Part shown: piece after piece, positions 48,211 through 57,000 of the stretch
Position numbering within the stretch: position 1 is the stretch's first letter
How the letters are laid out: each line of letters begins with the position of its first letter
Assembly (NCBI RefSeq): GCF_007746075.1
Contig: NZ_CP036339.1
Location: forward strand, 6,628,028-6,692,027
DNA: 64,000 bases
From: Lacipirellula limnantheis
GTDB taxonomy: Bacteria > Planctomycetota > Planctomycetia > Pirellulales > Lacipirellulaceae
Direction: 5' to 3'
The notes under the pieces: generated by a model
The model's database searches: none
What the model saw: the letters and a program-made list of their open reading frames with translations, nothing else
What the model was told of the DNA's origin: nothing
Made by a program: the position numbers and the translations under genes

Positions 48211-48876
48211 ATGACTGTCAAAGAAATTCTCTCGCAGCTGGAATCACTCGGCAACGCGGCGCGGCGGGCTCACAACGCGAGGTCGGGGGCGCCCGACAAC
48301 CAGTTTGGCGTGAAGCTGGGCGACATTCGCGCGGTGGCTAAGAAGATCAAGACCGATCATGAGCTGGCGCTGAAGCTGTGGGAGACGGGCAACGTCGACG
48401 CGCAGCTGCTGGCGACGCTCGTCATCAAGCCGACGTCGCTCTCGGCGAGCGAGCTCGACGGGCTGACGCGCACGACGACCTGTTCGCAGGCGGCCGACTG
48501 GCTGAACGCCTACGTCGTCGCGGAGCATCCTGAGAAGGACGCGCTGCGCGAGAAATGGATGAAGGCGAAGGACCGCTGTGCGGCCCGCGCGGGATGGAAC
48601 CTCACCGCGAGCCACATCAACAAGGGGACGGCCGACTTCGACCTTGCGGCGCTGCTCGATCGGATCGAGAAGGAGCTGCCACAGGCGAAGCCGGAGGTGC
48701 AATGGACGATGAACAACGCGCTGGGGGCGATTGGGATCCATCATCCCAAGCTTCGCAAGCGAGCCGTCGCCATTGGGGAGAAGGTTGGCCTGTATCGCGA
48801 TTGGCCGGTTTCGAAGGGGTGCATTCCGCCGTACGTGCCGGTGTGGGTCGACGCGATGGTGCAGCGGCAGGGGTAG
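48211..48876 (+). CDS. DNA alkylation repair protein (AlkD-like)
   Basis: 221 aa of HEAT-like helical repeats. Motifs include the opening VKEILSQLESLGNAAR, FGVKLGDIRAVAKKIKTDHE, DAQLLATLVIKPTSL and NNALGAIGIHHPKLRKRAV. This matches the AlkD-like DNA glycosylase superfamily that removes bulky alkylated bases. The substrate of this subgroup is not established. Confidence 0.82.
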   Translation: MTVKEILSQLESLGNAARRAHNARSGAPDNQFGVKLGDIRAVAKKIKTDHELALKLWETGNVDAQLLATLVIKPTSLSASELDGLTRTTTCSQAADWLNAYVVAEHPEKDALREKWMKAKDRCAARAGWNLTASHINKGTADFDLAALLDRIEKELPQAKPEVQWTMNNALGAIGIHHPKLRKRAVAIGEKVGLYRDWPVSKGCIPPYVPVWVDAMVQRQG

Positions 48877-49026
48877 CGTGACCGTGGAGAACTAGCGTCT
48901 ACATTTAACCGAGGCTCTAGGCATCCACGCACTGCTGGCAGGATGGCGCGGCCCCCTGTTGCACTTGCAATCCCCATGGCTAGGGAGGAGAGTGGGCCTA
49001 GAGTTCAACAGCATGCGAGGATTCTG

Positions 49027-49326
49027 ATGGCGAAGAAAGCGAGCGAACGGAGCGGCAAAGTGGCCGCGGCGCGGAAGCGGAAAGCCGCGGCGAACAAGGA
49101 GGGGGGTAAACGCCGCCGCGTCGGCAATACTGGTTTAGGCACTCAGCAGGCCCGCGCGTCGCAAAAGGCTTCCGGAGGAACGAAGCAGGCTCGAGAGGCG
49201 ACTCGCAGCAAACGCCTGAAGGAGCTCAAAGCCCTGGCCATCGGGGCGCTGTCCGCCCTTGACGATCAAGATTACGAGGCCGTCCGCACGGCGCTGACGT
49301 CGATTGCGCAGCGCAGCGACAGTTAG
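49027..49326 (+). CDS. Small basic protein, hypothetical
   Basis: 99 aa from MAKKASERSGKVAAARKRKA. The first two thirds are Lys/Arg/Ala-rich and low-complexity, histone H1-like in composition; the end forms a short acidic helix (LGALSALDDQDYEAVRTALT). Possibly nucleic-acid binding, by composition only. An upstream ATG at 48943 would add 28 residues with no matching composition. Confidence 0.6.
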   Translation: MAKKASERSGKVAAARKRKAAANKEGGKRRRVGNTGLGTQQARASQKASGGTKQAREATRSKRLKELKALAIGALSALDDQDYEAVRTALTSIAQRSDS

Positions 49327-49419
49327 CCGACTCGCTTTCAGCCGACCCCGCGGTGAAAGCCCGCCCTCATCGTTCAGTGAGAGGCGTCGAGAGAGGGACG
49401 GCTGTTGGCTGTGGCGGAT

Positions 49420-49465
49420 GGAGGGCGCGTTCCCACTTCTCACGCGCCGCGGCGAGTGGCGCCCG
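49420..49465. repeat. REP-G palindromic element, copy 2
   Basis: GGAGGGCGCGTTCCCACTTC followed by CGCCGCGGCGAGTGGCGCCC. It is a diverged reverse complement of 42039-42085. It lies 34 bases upstream of the arsR promoter. Confidence 0.6.
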
Positions 49466-49498
49466 GAGGCAGGGGCGGAATACGCCTCAACGAAGCGT

Positions 49499-49548
49499 TT
49501 GACGCCGGGCTTGCCTCGATCCATATTTCTACTATTATGGAAATATGG
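49499..49548 (+). promoter_or_regulatory. arsR promoter with overlapping ArsR-type operator
   Basis: TTGACG (49499-49504), 17 bases, CATATT (49522-49527). A perfect 9-base inverted repeat, CCATATTTC at 49521-49529 and GAAATATGG at 49540-49548, covers the -10, the predicted start point and the arsR start codon (49545). This is the layout of an autorepressed ars operon. Confidence 0.75.
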
Positions 49549-49916
49549 AATCAAAGAATGCCGTCGCTGCGTTGGCCGCCCTGGCTCAAGAGTCGCGTCT
49601 GGCGGCGTTTCGTTTGCTCGTGGTCGCGGGGCCCGAGGGGATGCCGGCTGGGGAGATCGGCGAAGAACTCGCCATTCCGCCGGCGACGCTCTCGTTTCAT
49701 TTGAAGGAATTGGTTCACGCCGGGCTGATTGAATCGCGGCGCGAGAGTCGCTCGATTCGTTACTCGCTCTGCACGGCGGCGGTGAAGGAACTGTTTGAGT
49801 TCCTGATGGAAGATTGCTGCCAGGGGCGGCCTGAACTCTGCGGCGTGCAGGCGGAGCAACTTTGCTGCGGACCGCCGCCGCCGAAACGGACGGCGAAGCG
49901 TCGAGGCGCCAGTTAG
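49545..49916 (+). CDS. arsR: ArsR-family metalloregulator
   Basis: 123 aa winged-helix repressor. HTH region: AGEIGEELAIPPATLSFHLK, wing RRESRSIRYSL. The arsenite-sensing Cys are not in the classic alpha-3 ELCVCDL position. Instead Cys76 and a C-terminal set Cys91, Cys92, Cys99, Cys107 and Cys108 are present, resembling ArsR types with C-terminal sensor sites. It heads the ars operon and likely releases its operator on As(III). Confidence 0.9.
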   Translation: MESKNAVAALAALAQESRLAAFRLLVVAGPEGMPAGEIGEELAIPPATLSFHLKELVHAGLIESRRESRSIRYSLCTAAVKELFEFLMEDCCQGRPELCGVQAEQLCCGPPPPKRTAKRRGAS

Positions 49917-50016
49917 CGACTGACGCCGACGGTGGTGGCTTCGCATCGAGGCGTCCTGAAGGGTCGCGTCGCTTGATCGGCAAAGCGTTCCAATCAACCA
50001 GCGGAGGATTGAATCG

Positions 50017-50904
50017 ATGGGATCGACGATGAAAGACGTGATTCAAGAAAAGTACGGCCAAGTCGCCAAAAGCGGCTTGTCGAGCGATCAGTCGGGCGTT
50101 CGATCGGTGGCGGAGGCGTTCGGCTATTCGGCCGCAGAGCTTGGCTCCATTCCGGCCGACGCGAACATGGGTCTTTCCTGCGGGAACCCGACGGCGTTTG
50201 CCAGCCTGCATCCTGGAGAAGTCGTGGTCGATCTCGGCTCTGGCGGCGGACTCGACGTGTTTCTTGCAGCGAAGAGCGTCGGCCCAACGGGCAAGGCGAT
50301 CGGCATCGACATGACGCCGGAGATGATCGATCTGGCGCGAAAGAACGCGCGGCAGTTGGGCGATGGAGCCATGCCCGGCAACATCGAGTTCCACTTGGCG
50401 CCGATCGACGAGATGCCGCTGGCCGATGCTTCGGTCGATTGCATCATCAGCAACTGCGTCATCAATCTTGTGCCGGATAAGGCGAAAGCATTCGCGGAAA
50501 TGGCGCGCGTGCTCAAGCAGGGCGGACGACTCGCGATCAGCGACATCGCCATTAAGAAGCCGCTGCCAGCCGCCTTGGCGGAGAGCCTGATGGCGTACGT
50601 CGGCTGCATCGCGGGCGCCATCGAGATTGAAGAGTATCGCCGCGGGTTGGCGGCCGCGGGGTTCACGGAGGTGGCCATCGAGGAAACCGGCTCTGACCTT
50701 AACGCTTACGCCCAAGTCGAGGGACAAGGCGGGTGCTGCTCCCCGGCGATGACGCCGGGCGAAGGGAGCTTGCCGGTGGTCGACGGCGGTTGCTGCGGCT
50801 CGACGTCGGCGAGCACGATTCATGAAGACTTGAGCGATCTGCTGTCCAAATACGACGTCAACGAATTTGCGGCCAGCGTCAAAGTGTACGCGGTGAAGGG
50901 TTGA
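50017..50904 (+). CDS. arsM: Arsenite methyltransferase
   Basis: 295 aa SAM-dependent enzyme. SAM motif I is VVDLGSGGG (70-78). Conserved catalytic cysteines: Cys55 (GLSCGNP), Cys147 (SNCVIN) and Cys197 (VGCIAGA). The N-terminal Cys cluster of many ArsM proteins is missing, while CC pairs occur at 240-241 and 259-260. GGAGG lies 11 bases upstream of the ATG. The stop shares one base with the acr3 start. Confidence 0.93.
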   Translation: MGSTMKDVIQEKYGQVAKSGLSSDQSGVRSVAEAFGYSAAELGSIPADANMGLSCGNPTAFASLHPGEVVVDLGSGGGLDVFLAAKSVGPTGKAIGIDMTPEMIDLARKNARQLGDGAMPGNIEFHLAPIDEMPLADASVDCIISNCVINLVPDKAKAFAEMARVLKQGGRLAISDIAIKKPLPAALAESLMAYVGCIAGAIEIEEYRRGLAAAGFTEVAIEETGSDLNAYAQVEGQGGCCSPAMTPGEGSLPVVDGGCCGSTSASTIHEDLSDLLSKYDVNEFAASVKVYAVKG

Positions 50905-52001
50905 TGCGCGTGGATGCCAACGGCTGCTGCCCGAAACGGCTTTCGTTTCTCGATCGCTACCTGACGGCGTGGATCTTTCTGGCGATCGTCGCCGGAGTGG
51001 CGATCGGCTACTTCATGCCGGGCGTCGAGGCACTCATCGATTCGCTGCAAGTCGGGACGACGAACGTGCCGATTGCAATCGGCTTGATCGTAATGATGTA
51101 TCCGCCGCTGGCCAAGGTTCGCTACGAGGAACTGGGCCGGGTGTTTCGCGACTTGCGGATTCTGGGGCTCTCGCTGCTGCAGAACTGGGTGATCGGACCG
51201 ACGTTGATGTTCGGCTTGGCCGTGCTCTTTCTGCGCGACTATCCCGAGTACATGGCGGGCTTGATCATGATCGGGCTCGCGCGGTGCATCGCGATGGTGA
51301 TCGTGTGGAACGAGCTGGCCGACGGCGACAACGACTATGCCGCGGGATTGGTGGCGTTCAATTCGATTTTCCAGGTGGTTTGCTATCCGCTCTACGCCTG
51401 GGTCTTCATGTCGTATCTGCCGCCGCTGTTCGGCGTGCAGGGGTCGGCCCTGGAAGTAAGCATGTCGCAAATTGCCTGGAGCGTGTTCATCTACCTGGGC
51501 ATCCCATTCCTCGCGGGGATGCTGACGCGGCTGGTGCTCGTCAGGGCGAAGGGGCGGCAGTGGTACGAGGAAACGTTCATTCCAAGAATCTCGCCGCTGA
51601 CGTTGATCGCGCTGTTGGCGACGATTGTCGTGATGTTCTCGCTGAAGGGGGACGTCATCGTAGCGCTGCCGCTCGACGTGCTGCGAATTGCCGTGCCGCT
51701 GTGCATTTACTTCGTCGTAATGTTTCTGGCGTCGTTCTGGATGGGCAAGGTCGCTGGGGCGGATTACTCGAAGACGACGACCGTGGCCTTCACGGCGGCG
51801 AGCAACAATTTTGAATTGGCGATTGCCGTGGCGGTCGCCGTGTACGGCATCAATTCCGGGCAGGCGTTCGCTGCGGTCGTGGGGCCGCTGGTGGAGGTTC
51901 CGGTGATGATTGGACTGGTGAGCGTCGCCTTCTTCCTGCAGCGAAAGTATTTCGCCGGCGGCGAGGCCGTGGGAACGACGCCGACGGAAAGGGCGATGTG
52001 A
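50904..52001 (+). CDS. acr3: Arsenite efflux permease ACR3
   Basis: 365 aa, ten predicted membrane helices. The essential Cys is in GLARCIAMVIVWNELADGDN and the essential Glu in NNFELAIAVAV. The short N-terminus (MRVDANGCCPKRLSFLDRYL) carries an extra Cys pair. It exports As(III) from the cytoplasm. The ATG overlaps the arsM stop (TGATG), indicating coupled translation. Confidence 0.94.
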   Translation: MRVDANGCCPKRLSFLDRYLTAWIFLAIVAGVAIGYFMPGVEALIDSLQVGTTNVPIAIGLIVMMYPPLAKVRYEELGRVFRDLRILGLSLLQNWVIGPTLMFGLAVLFLRDYPEYMAGLIMIGLARCIAMVIVWNELADGDNDYAAGLVAFNSIFQVVCYPLYAWVFMSYLPPLFGVQGSALEVSMSQIAWSVFIYLGIPFLAGMLTRLVLVRAKGRQWYEETFIPRISPLTLIALLATIVVMFSLKGDVIVALPLDVLRIAVPLCIYFVVMFLASFWMGKVAGADYSKTTTVAFTAASNNFELAIAVAVAVYGINSGQAFAAVVGPLVEVPVMIGLVSVAFFLQRKYFAGGEAVGTTPTERAM

Positions 52002-52420
52002 TGAAGCGAGTTCTGATTCTCTGCACGGGCAACTCGTGCCGTTCGCAGATGGCCGAAGGGCTGTGGAACCAGCTTGGGCGAGGCGAATGGGAAGCGGTCT
52101 CCGCGGGCTCGAAGCCATCGGGCTACGTCCATCCGCTGGCGATCAAGGCAATGAATCTGATTGGCGTCGACCTGGCCGACGCGCGGAGCAAGCACGTCGA
52201 CGAGTTCGACGGCGTGCCGTTCGACCTCGTGGTGACCGTGTGTGACAACGCGAAGGAGAGTTGCCCCCACTTTCCGAACGCAACGCGAACGCTGCACTGG
52301 CCGTTTGAGGATCCGGCGGAATTTCAGGGGACTGAGAGCGACGTGGCGGCGGGGTTTGCTCGGGTGCGGGAGGAGATTGCCGGGCGTATCGCGGAGTTTC
52401 TGCGGGAGAAGCACTGTTGA
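52001..52420 (+). CDS. arsC: Arsenate reductase, thioredoxin-coupled LMW-PTPase type
   Basis: 139 aa. P-loop CTGNSCRSQMAEG with nucleophile Cys8 and Cys13; the redox Cys pair is in VCDNAKESCP. It reduces As(V) to As(III) for export by ACR3 or methylation by ArsM. The ATG shares one base with the acr3 stop codon. Confidence 0.94.
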   Translation: MKRVLILCTGNSCRSQMAEGLWNQLGRGEWEAVSAGSKPSGYVHPLAIKAMNLIGVDLADARSKHVDEFDGVPFDLVVTVCDNAKESCPHFPNATRTLHWPFEDPAEFQGTESDVAAGFARVREEIAGRIAEFLREKHC

Positions 52421-52644
52421 TCTAAGCCGTCGCCTGTTGCTGCATCGTCGCCGTGCCTCAGGCAAGGCGACATTCGGGGACTATGCGTGTCACGGAAAAG
52501 CCCACTTGAGAGGCCGGTTTTCGCCAGCGTTTCTGCGGCAAAACGCCGGCCCCGCGCCCGGCCGCGGGGTTATAATGAAGGTCCTACGCTCCTCGCGGCC
52601 TGGCGGTGCATCCGCCGGAGGCCGCCTCGTCGAACAGGCCTTTC

Positions 52645-53982
52645 ATGTTCTTCCCTGCCCTGCCCCGCTGCTTCTTCCTGACTATGTCCGCCGCCAGCGC
52701 GGTCGCGATGGTAGCGATGCTCGGCTGCGACCATGTCGCATCGCCGGATGACGGGGCGGCCGCGACGCCGGCTCCGCTCGCGCCGAAGGATGTGGAGGTG
52801 ATCGTCGCGGCTCGGCAGGCCTGGCCGCGGACGGTGACGGTTCAGGGGGCGCTCTTGGCCGACGAGGATGCGGTCATTGGGGCGAAGATTGCCGGGCGGG
52901 TGGCGGCGGTGAACGTCGACCTGGGGTCGATCGTCAAGAAAGGCGATCCGCTGGTGACGCTCGATCGGAGCGAGCTGGATCTGCAGGTGAAGCTCGCCGA
53001 GGCGCAGCTGCAGCAGGCGTGTTCGGCGATCGGGCTGAAGGCGTACGAAGACGAAACGAAGCTTGATTACAAGAATGCCCCGCCGGTGCAGCTGGAGCAG
53101 GCGCTGGTTGACGAAGCGGAGGCGGCGGTCAATCGGGCCAAGGCGCTCTTGCCGACGCGGGCGATCACTGGGAGCGAGTACGACACGCTCGTGGCGCAGA
53201 TGCGAGCGGCGAAGGCGCGTTACAACTCGGCGCTCAACGGGGTGAGCACGCAGGTGGCCATGATCGGCGTGCGACGAACGGAACTGGCGCTCGCGAAGCA
53301 GCAGTTAGCTGATTCGGAGACCGTGGCGCCGTTTGACGGGGTGGTCGAGGCGCGGCGGGTTTCGCCGGGCGAGTACGTTTCGCCGGGGCAGCCGCTGGCG
53401 TCGCTGGTGCGAGCCGAGCGACTGCGGTTCACGGCGGGCGTGCCGGAGAGCAAGGCGGGGGAGATCAAACCGGGCCAGCGGGTCGAGATTCGGATTGCCG
53501 GCGCACAGGAGCCCTTGGTGACCGAGGTGACGCGCGTGAGCCCGATCGTGACGCAAACGAGCCGGGCGGTGCGGATCGAGGCGGACGTGCCGAACCCTGG
53601 CCATGCGCTGCAGGCAGGGCTGTTTGCCGAGGCGGATGTGATTGTCGACCCGGAGGCTCAGGCATTGGCGCTGCCAGCGGCGGCGGTAACGCGATTTGCC
53701 GGCGTCGAGAAGGTGTGGCTCGTGGCGGACGGGAAGGCGGCGCAGCAATCGATTCGGACGGGGCGCGAAGAGCGCGGGCTGGTCGAGGTCGTCAGCGGGC
53801 TCGTCGAAGGGAATCAAGTCGTGGCGAAGGCCGACGATGGCCGCAGCGGGCCGGTGACGATCGCTGGTGAAGCTGTCAGCGATCAGCTATCAGCGGTCAG
53901 CAAGAATGAAGAGGCGCAAACCCCGCCGACAAAGGAAGAAGCACCCCCTGCCGTAAAGTCTGACAATTCTCCCTCTGGCTGA
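52645..53982 (+). CDS. RND efflux periplasmic adaptor (membrane fusion protein)
   Basis: About 445 aa from MFFPALPRC. A lipobox (AMLGC) suggests a lipoprotein; an internal ATG at 52684 is an alternative start. Domains: lipoyl halves around GAKIAGRVAAVNVDLGSIVK and ETVAPFDGVVEARRVSPGEY, an alpha-hairpin (LAEAQLQQACSAIGLKAYED), and beta-barrel. The last about 38 residues (GEAVSDQLSAVSKNEEAQTP to the stop) are not family-like: they translate an H1 heptamer array that also supplies the TGA. It pairs with the pump 29 bases downstream. Confidence 0.92.
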   Translation: MFFPALPRCFFLTMSAASAVAMVAMLGCDHVASPDDGAAATPAPLAPKDVEVIVAARQAWPRTVTVQGALLADEDAVIGAKIAGRVAAVNVDLGSIVKKGDPLVTLDRSELDLQVKLAEAQLQQACSAIGLKAYEDETKLDYKNAPPVQLEQALVDEAEAAVNRAKALLPTRAITGSEYDTLVAQMRAAKARYNSALNGVSTQVAMIGVRRTELALAKQQLADSETVAPFDGVVEARRVSPGEYVSPGQPLASLVRAERLRFTAGVPESKAGEIKPGQRVEIRIAGAQEPLVTEVTRVSPIVTQTSRAVRIEADVPNPGHALQAGLFAEADVIVDPEAQALALPAAAVTRFAGVEKVWLVADGKAAQQSIRTGREERGLVEVVSGLVEGNQVVAKADDGRSGPVTIAGEAVSDQLSAVSKNEEAQTPPTKEEAPPAVKSDNSPSG

Positions 53983-54002
53983 AAGCTGATCGCTGACAGC
54001 TT
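53871..54002. repeat. H1 heptamer inverted array inside and after the adaptor gene
   Basis: Left arm 53871-53901 (AGCTGTCAGCGATCAGCTAT with CAGCGGTCAGC), right arm 53975-54002 (CTGGCTGAAAGCTGATCGCT with GACAGCTT). The left arm and centre lie within the adaptor coding sequence and the right arm contains its stop codon (53980-53982). The right arm ends nine bases before the pump start codon. Confidence 0.88.
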
Positions 54003-54011
54003 CCTAGCTCT

Positions 54012-57000
54012 ATGCAATGGCTCGCCCGAGTTTGCGTTGAACGGCCGGTCTTCGCCCTGATGCTGATTGCAGCAGTGGTCGTTGCAGGGGCCGCTGCGTA
54101 TCCGCAGCTGGGGATCGACCGCTTTCCGAACATTGACTTGCCGTCGATTCGCGTTGCCACCAATTACCCCGGCGCGGCGGCGGCGGAGGTGGAATCGGAG
54201 GTGACGCAGCCGCTGGAGGACGCGGTGGCGACGGTGGCGGGCATCGACGAGTTGCGCTCGCTGTCGAACGACGGCGTCTCGATGCTGATCATCACCTTTC
54301 GACTCGACGTGAACATTGGCGTCGCGTCGCAGGACGTGCGCGACGCGGTGAACAGCGTGCTGAACCGCCTGCCGCCGGGCATCGACCCGCCGGTGGTGCA
54401 GAAGCAAGATCTCGACGCGTCGCCGATCATGACGTTGGCGGTCTTCGGCGAACGCGAGCCGCGGGAACTCTATGTGCTGGCGGATCGGAGCGTCAAAAGC
54501 ATCATCGAATCGGCCCGCGGCGTGGGCCAAGTGATGATCGAAGGGGCGTCGGATCGGGCGATCCAGATCGATCTCGATGCCGATCGGCTGGCCGCGCACC
54601 GGACGTCGGTGATGCAGGTGTACGACGCGATTGCCTCGCAGAACGCCGAGATTCCCGCCGGGCGCGTCGACGCCGGCTTCCGCGAGATGAGCCTGCGGAC
54701 GCTGGGGAGGCTGCCGAATTCGCGGGATTTCAACGACTTGGTCGTATCGACCGTCGGGGACGTGCCGTTGCGGATCGGCGACTTGGGGCGCGCGGTCGAC
54801 CTGACGAAAGAGCGGCGGTCGCTGGCGCTGTTCGACGGGCAGCCGGCGGTGGTGCTGCAGGTGCAACGGCAATCGGGCGAGAACACGGTTGAAGTGATCG
54901 ACGCCGTGAAGCAGCGCCTAACCAAAGTGCGGGAGCTGTTGCCGCCCGACGTGCGCGTGGAGATCTTGCAGGATCAATCGCGGTACATCCGCGCGGCGCT
55001 GCACGAGATTCAGAACCATCTGGTCATCGGCAGTTTGATGGCGAGCGTCATCGTGCTGTTGTTCATGCGTTCGTGGCGTTCGACCATCATCGCGGCGGTG
55101 GCGATCCCGACGTCGATCGTCGGCGCCTTCGCCGTGATGAAGGCGATGGACTTCACGCTGAACAACGTGACGATGCTCGCCCTGGTGCTGATGGTGGGCG
55201 TCGTGATCGACGATGCGATCATCGTGCTGGAGAACATTTTCCGGGTGATCGAAGAGCAGCGGCTGGAACCCAAACGCGCGGCGATCCTCGGCACGCAGGA
55301 AATCGGTCTGGCGGTGCTAGCGACGACGATCTCGCTGGTGATCGTGTTTCTACCGGTGTCGTTTCTGTCGAGCGTCACGGGACGGCTGTTGTACGAGTTC
55401 GGCATCACGTCGACCGTGGCGGTGATGATCTCGATGCTGGTGAGCTTCTCGCTGACGCCGATGATGTGCAGCCGGATGCTGAAGCCGCCTCAAGGCGCAG
55501 GGAAGGAGGAAGGGGTCGGGAGCCTTTTGCGACTGGAAACCTCAGCATCGCAGGGCGCCCACCAGTCGCAAAAGATTCCCGACCCCGTTCACGCCGCCGA
55601 GCGCGGCGAGGTCGCGTCGCGGCGAGGGTTCTACCGCTACATCGAAAACTTCTACATGTGGTGCCTGCGACTGTCGATGCGGCAGCGTTGGTTCATTCTG
55701 ACCCTTTCCGCGGTGGTCATCGCCGCGAACGTGCCGCTCTACCACATGGTGCAGCAGGATTACATTCCCACCGACGTCGACGAGGGAGAGTTCGAAGTTC
55801 GCATCTCGGCTCCCGAGGGGACGAGCATCACGGCGATGGAGCAGATGATCGAGGCGGTCGAGCCGAAGGTGCGCGAAGTTCCGGGAGTGGTTCACGTGCT
55901 ATCGACCGTCTCGGGGAGTTCGCCCCGCGGCACGAGCCAGGCGAGCATGTACGTGCGACTCGACGATCTGGAGGGGCGGGTGTTTTCGTTCGGGCGCCTC
56001 TGGCGCGGAGTTCTCGACGGCGATCCGGCGGCGGCGTTCCGCGGCAATTACAATCAGCGCGACAAGATGCGCGAGGTGCGGTCGATCGTCGCGGCACATC
56101 CAGAGCTGCGGGCGTCGGTCCGCAATCTCACGTCGTTCCGCCAAGGGGCGCCGGTCGATCTTGATTTCGTCGTCACGGGACCCGATTTGCTCGAACTGGC
56201 GAATTTCACCGATCGCTTGCGCGACCGCATCGCGGCGGAGCTGCCGGGGCTGGTCGACGTCGACAGCACGCTGCGGATGGACAAGCCGAACCTGCTGGCG
56301 CATATCGATCGGCAACGAGCGGCGGCGCTGGGCGTCGACGTGCGCGAAATCGCCGACACGCTGCGGATCGCGGTCGGCGGCGACGATCGGGTGTCGCGCT
56401 ACTACGATTCGCAGGCGGACGATGCCTACGACGTGGAACTGCGGCTGCGCGGCGTCGATCGCGCCGACCCGCGCGACATCTCGCAGCTATATGTGCGGAC
56501 CGCCAATCCGCGGGCCGTGAACGCCGCGAATCGGACGACGCCGGCGCCGGAGCCGACGCTGGTTCCCGGCTTGGGGTACGAGGCCGGAGCGTTTCCGCTC
56601 ACGCGGCTCGACAATGTCGTGTCGTTCGAGGAGACGTTCAGCCCGTCGCGGATCGACCGACTCGATCGGCTGCGGATGGCGGCGGTGCGGGCGAATCTCG
56701 CGCCTGGCTATGCGTTGGCAGAGCAGGCGCGGCAGGTGCAACTGATCGCCGAGGACATGGGATTGCCGCCGGGGTACTCGACGCGCGTCGTCGGCGGCGC
56801 GCGCGAGCTGCAAACGACGCTCGACGAGTTTCTGTGGACCTGCGCGTTGTCGTTCGTCTGCATGTATATCGTGCTGGCGGCGCAGTACGAGCACTTGATT
56901 CATCCGCTGACGATTCTCATTTCGCTGCCGATTGCGATACCTTTCGGGTTGTTCAGCCTGTGGCTCGGGGGCGAATCGCTGAATCTCTACTCAGCGCTCG

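Noticed and set aside
52421..52605. Hairpin after arsC as a classic terminator
   Set aside because: A GGCCGG...CCGGCC stem exists near 52512-52552 but it is imperfect and not followed by a T-run, so it was not called.
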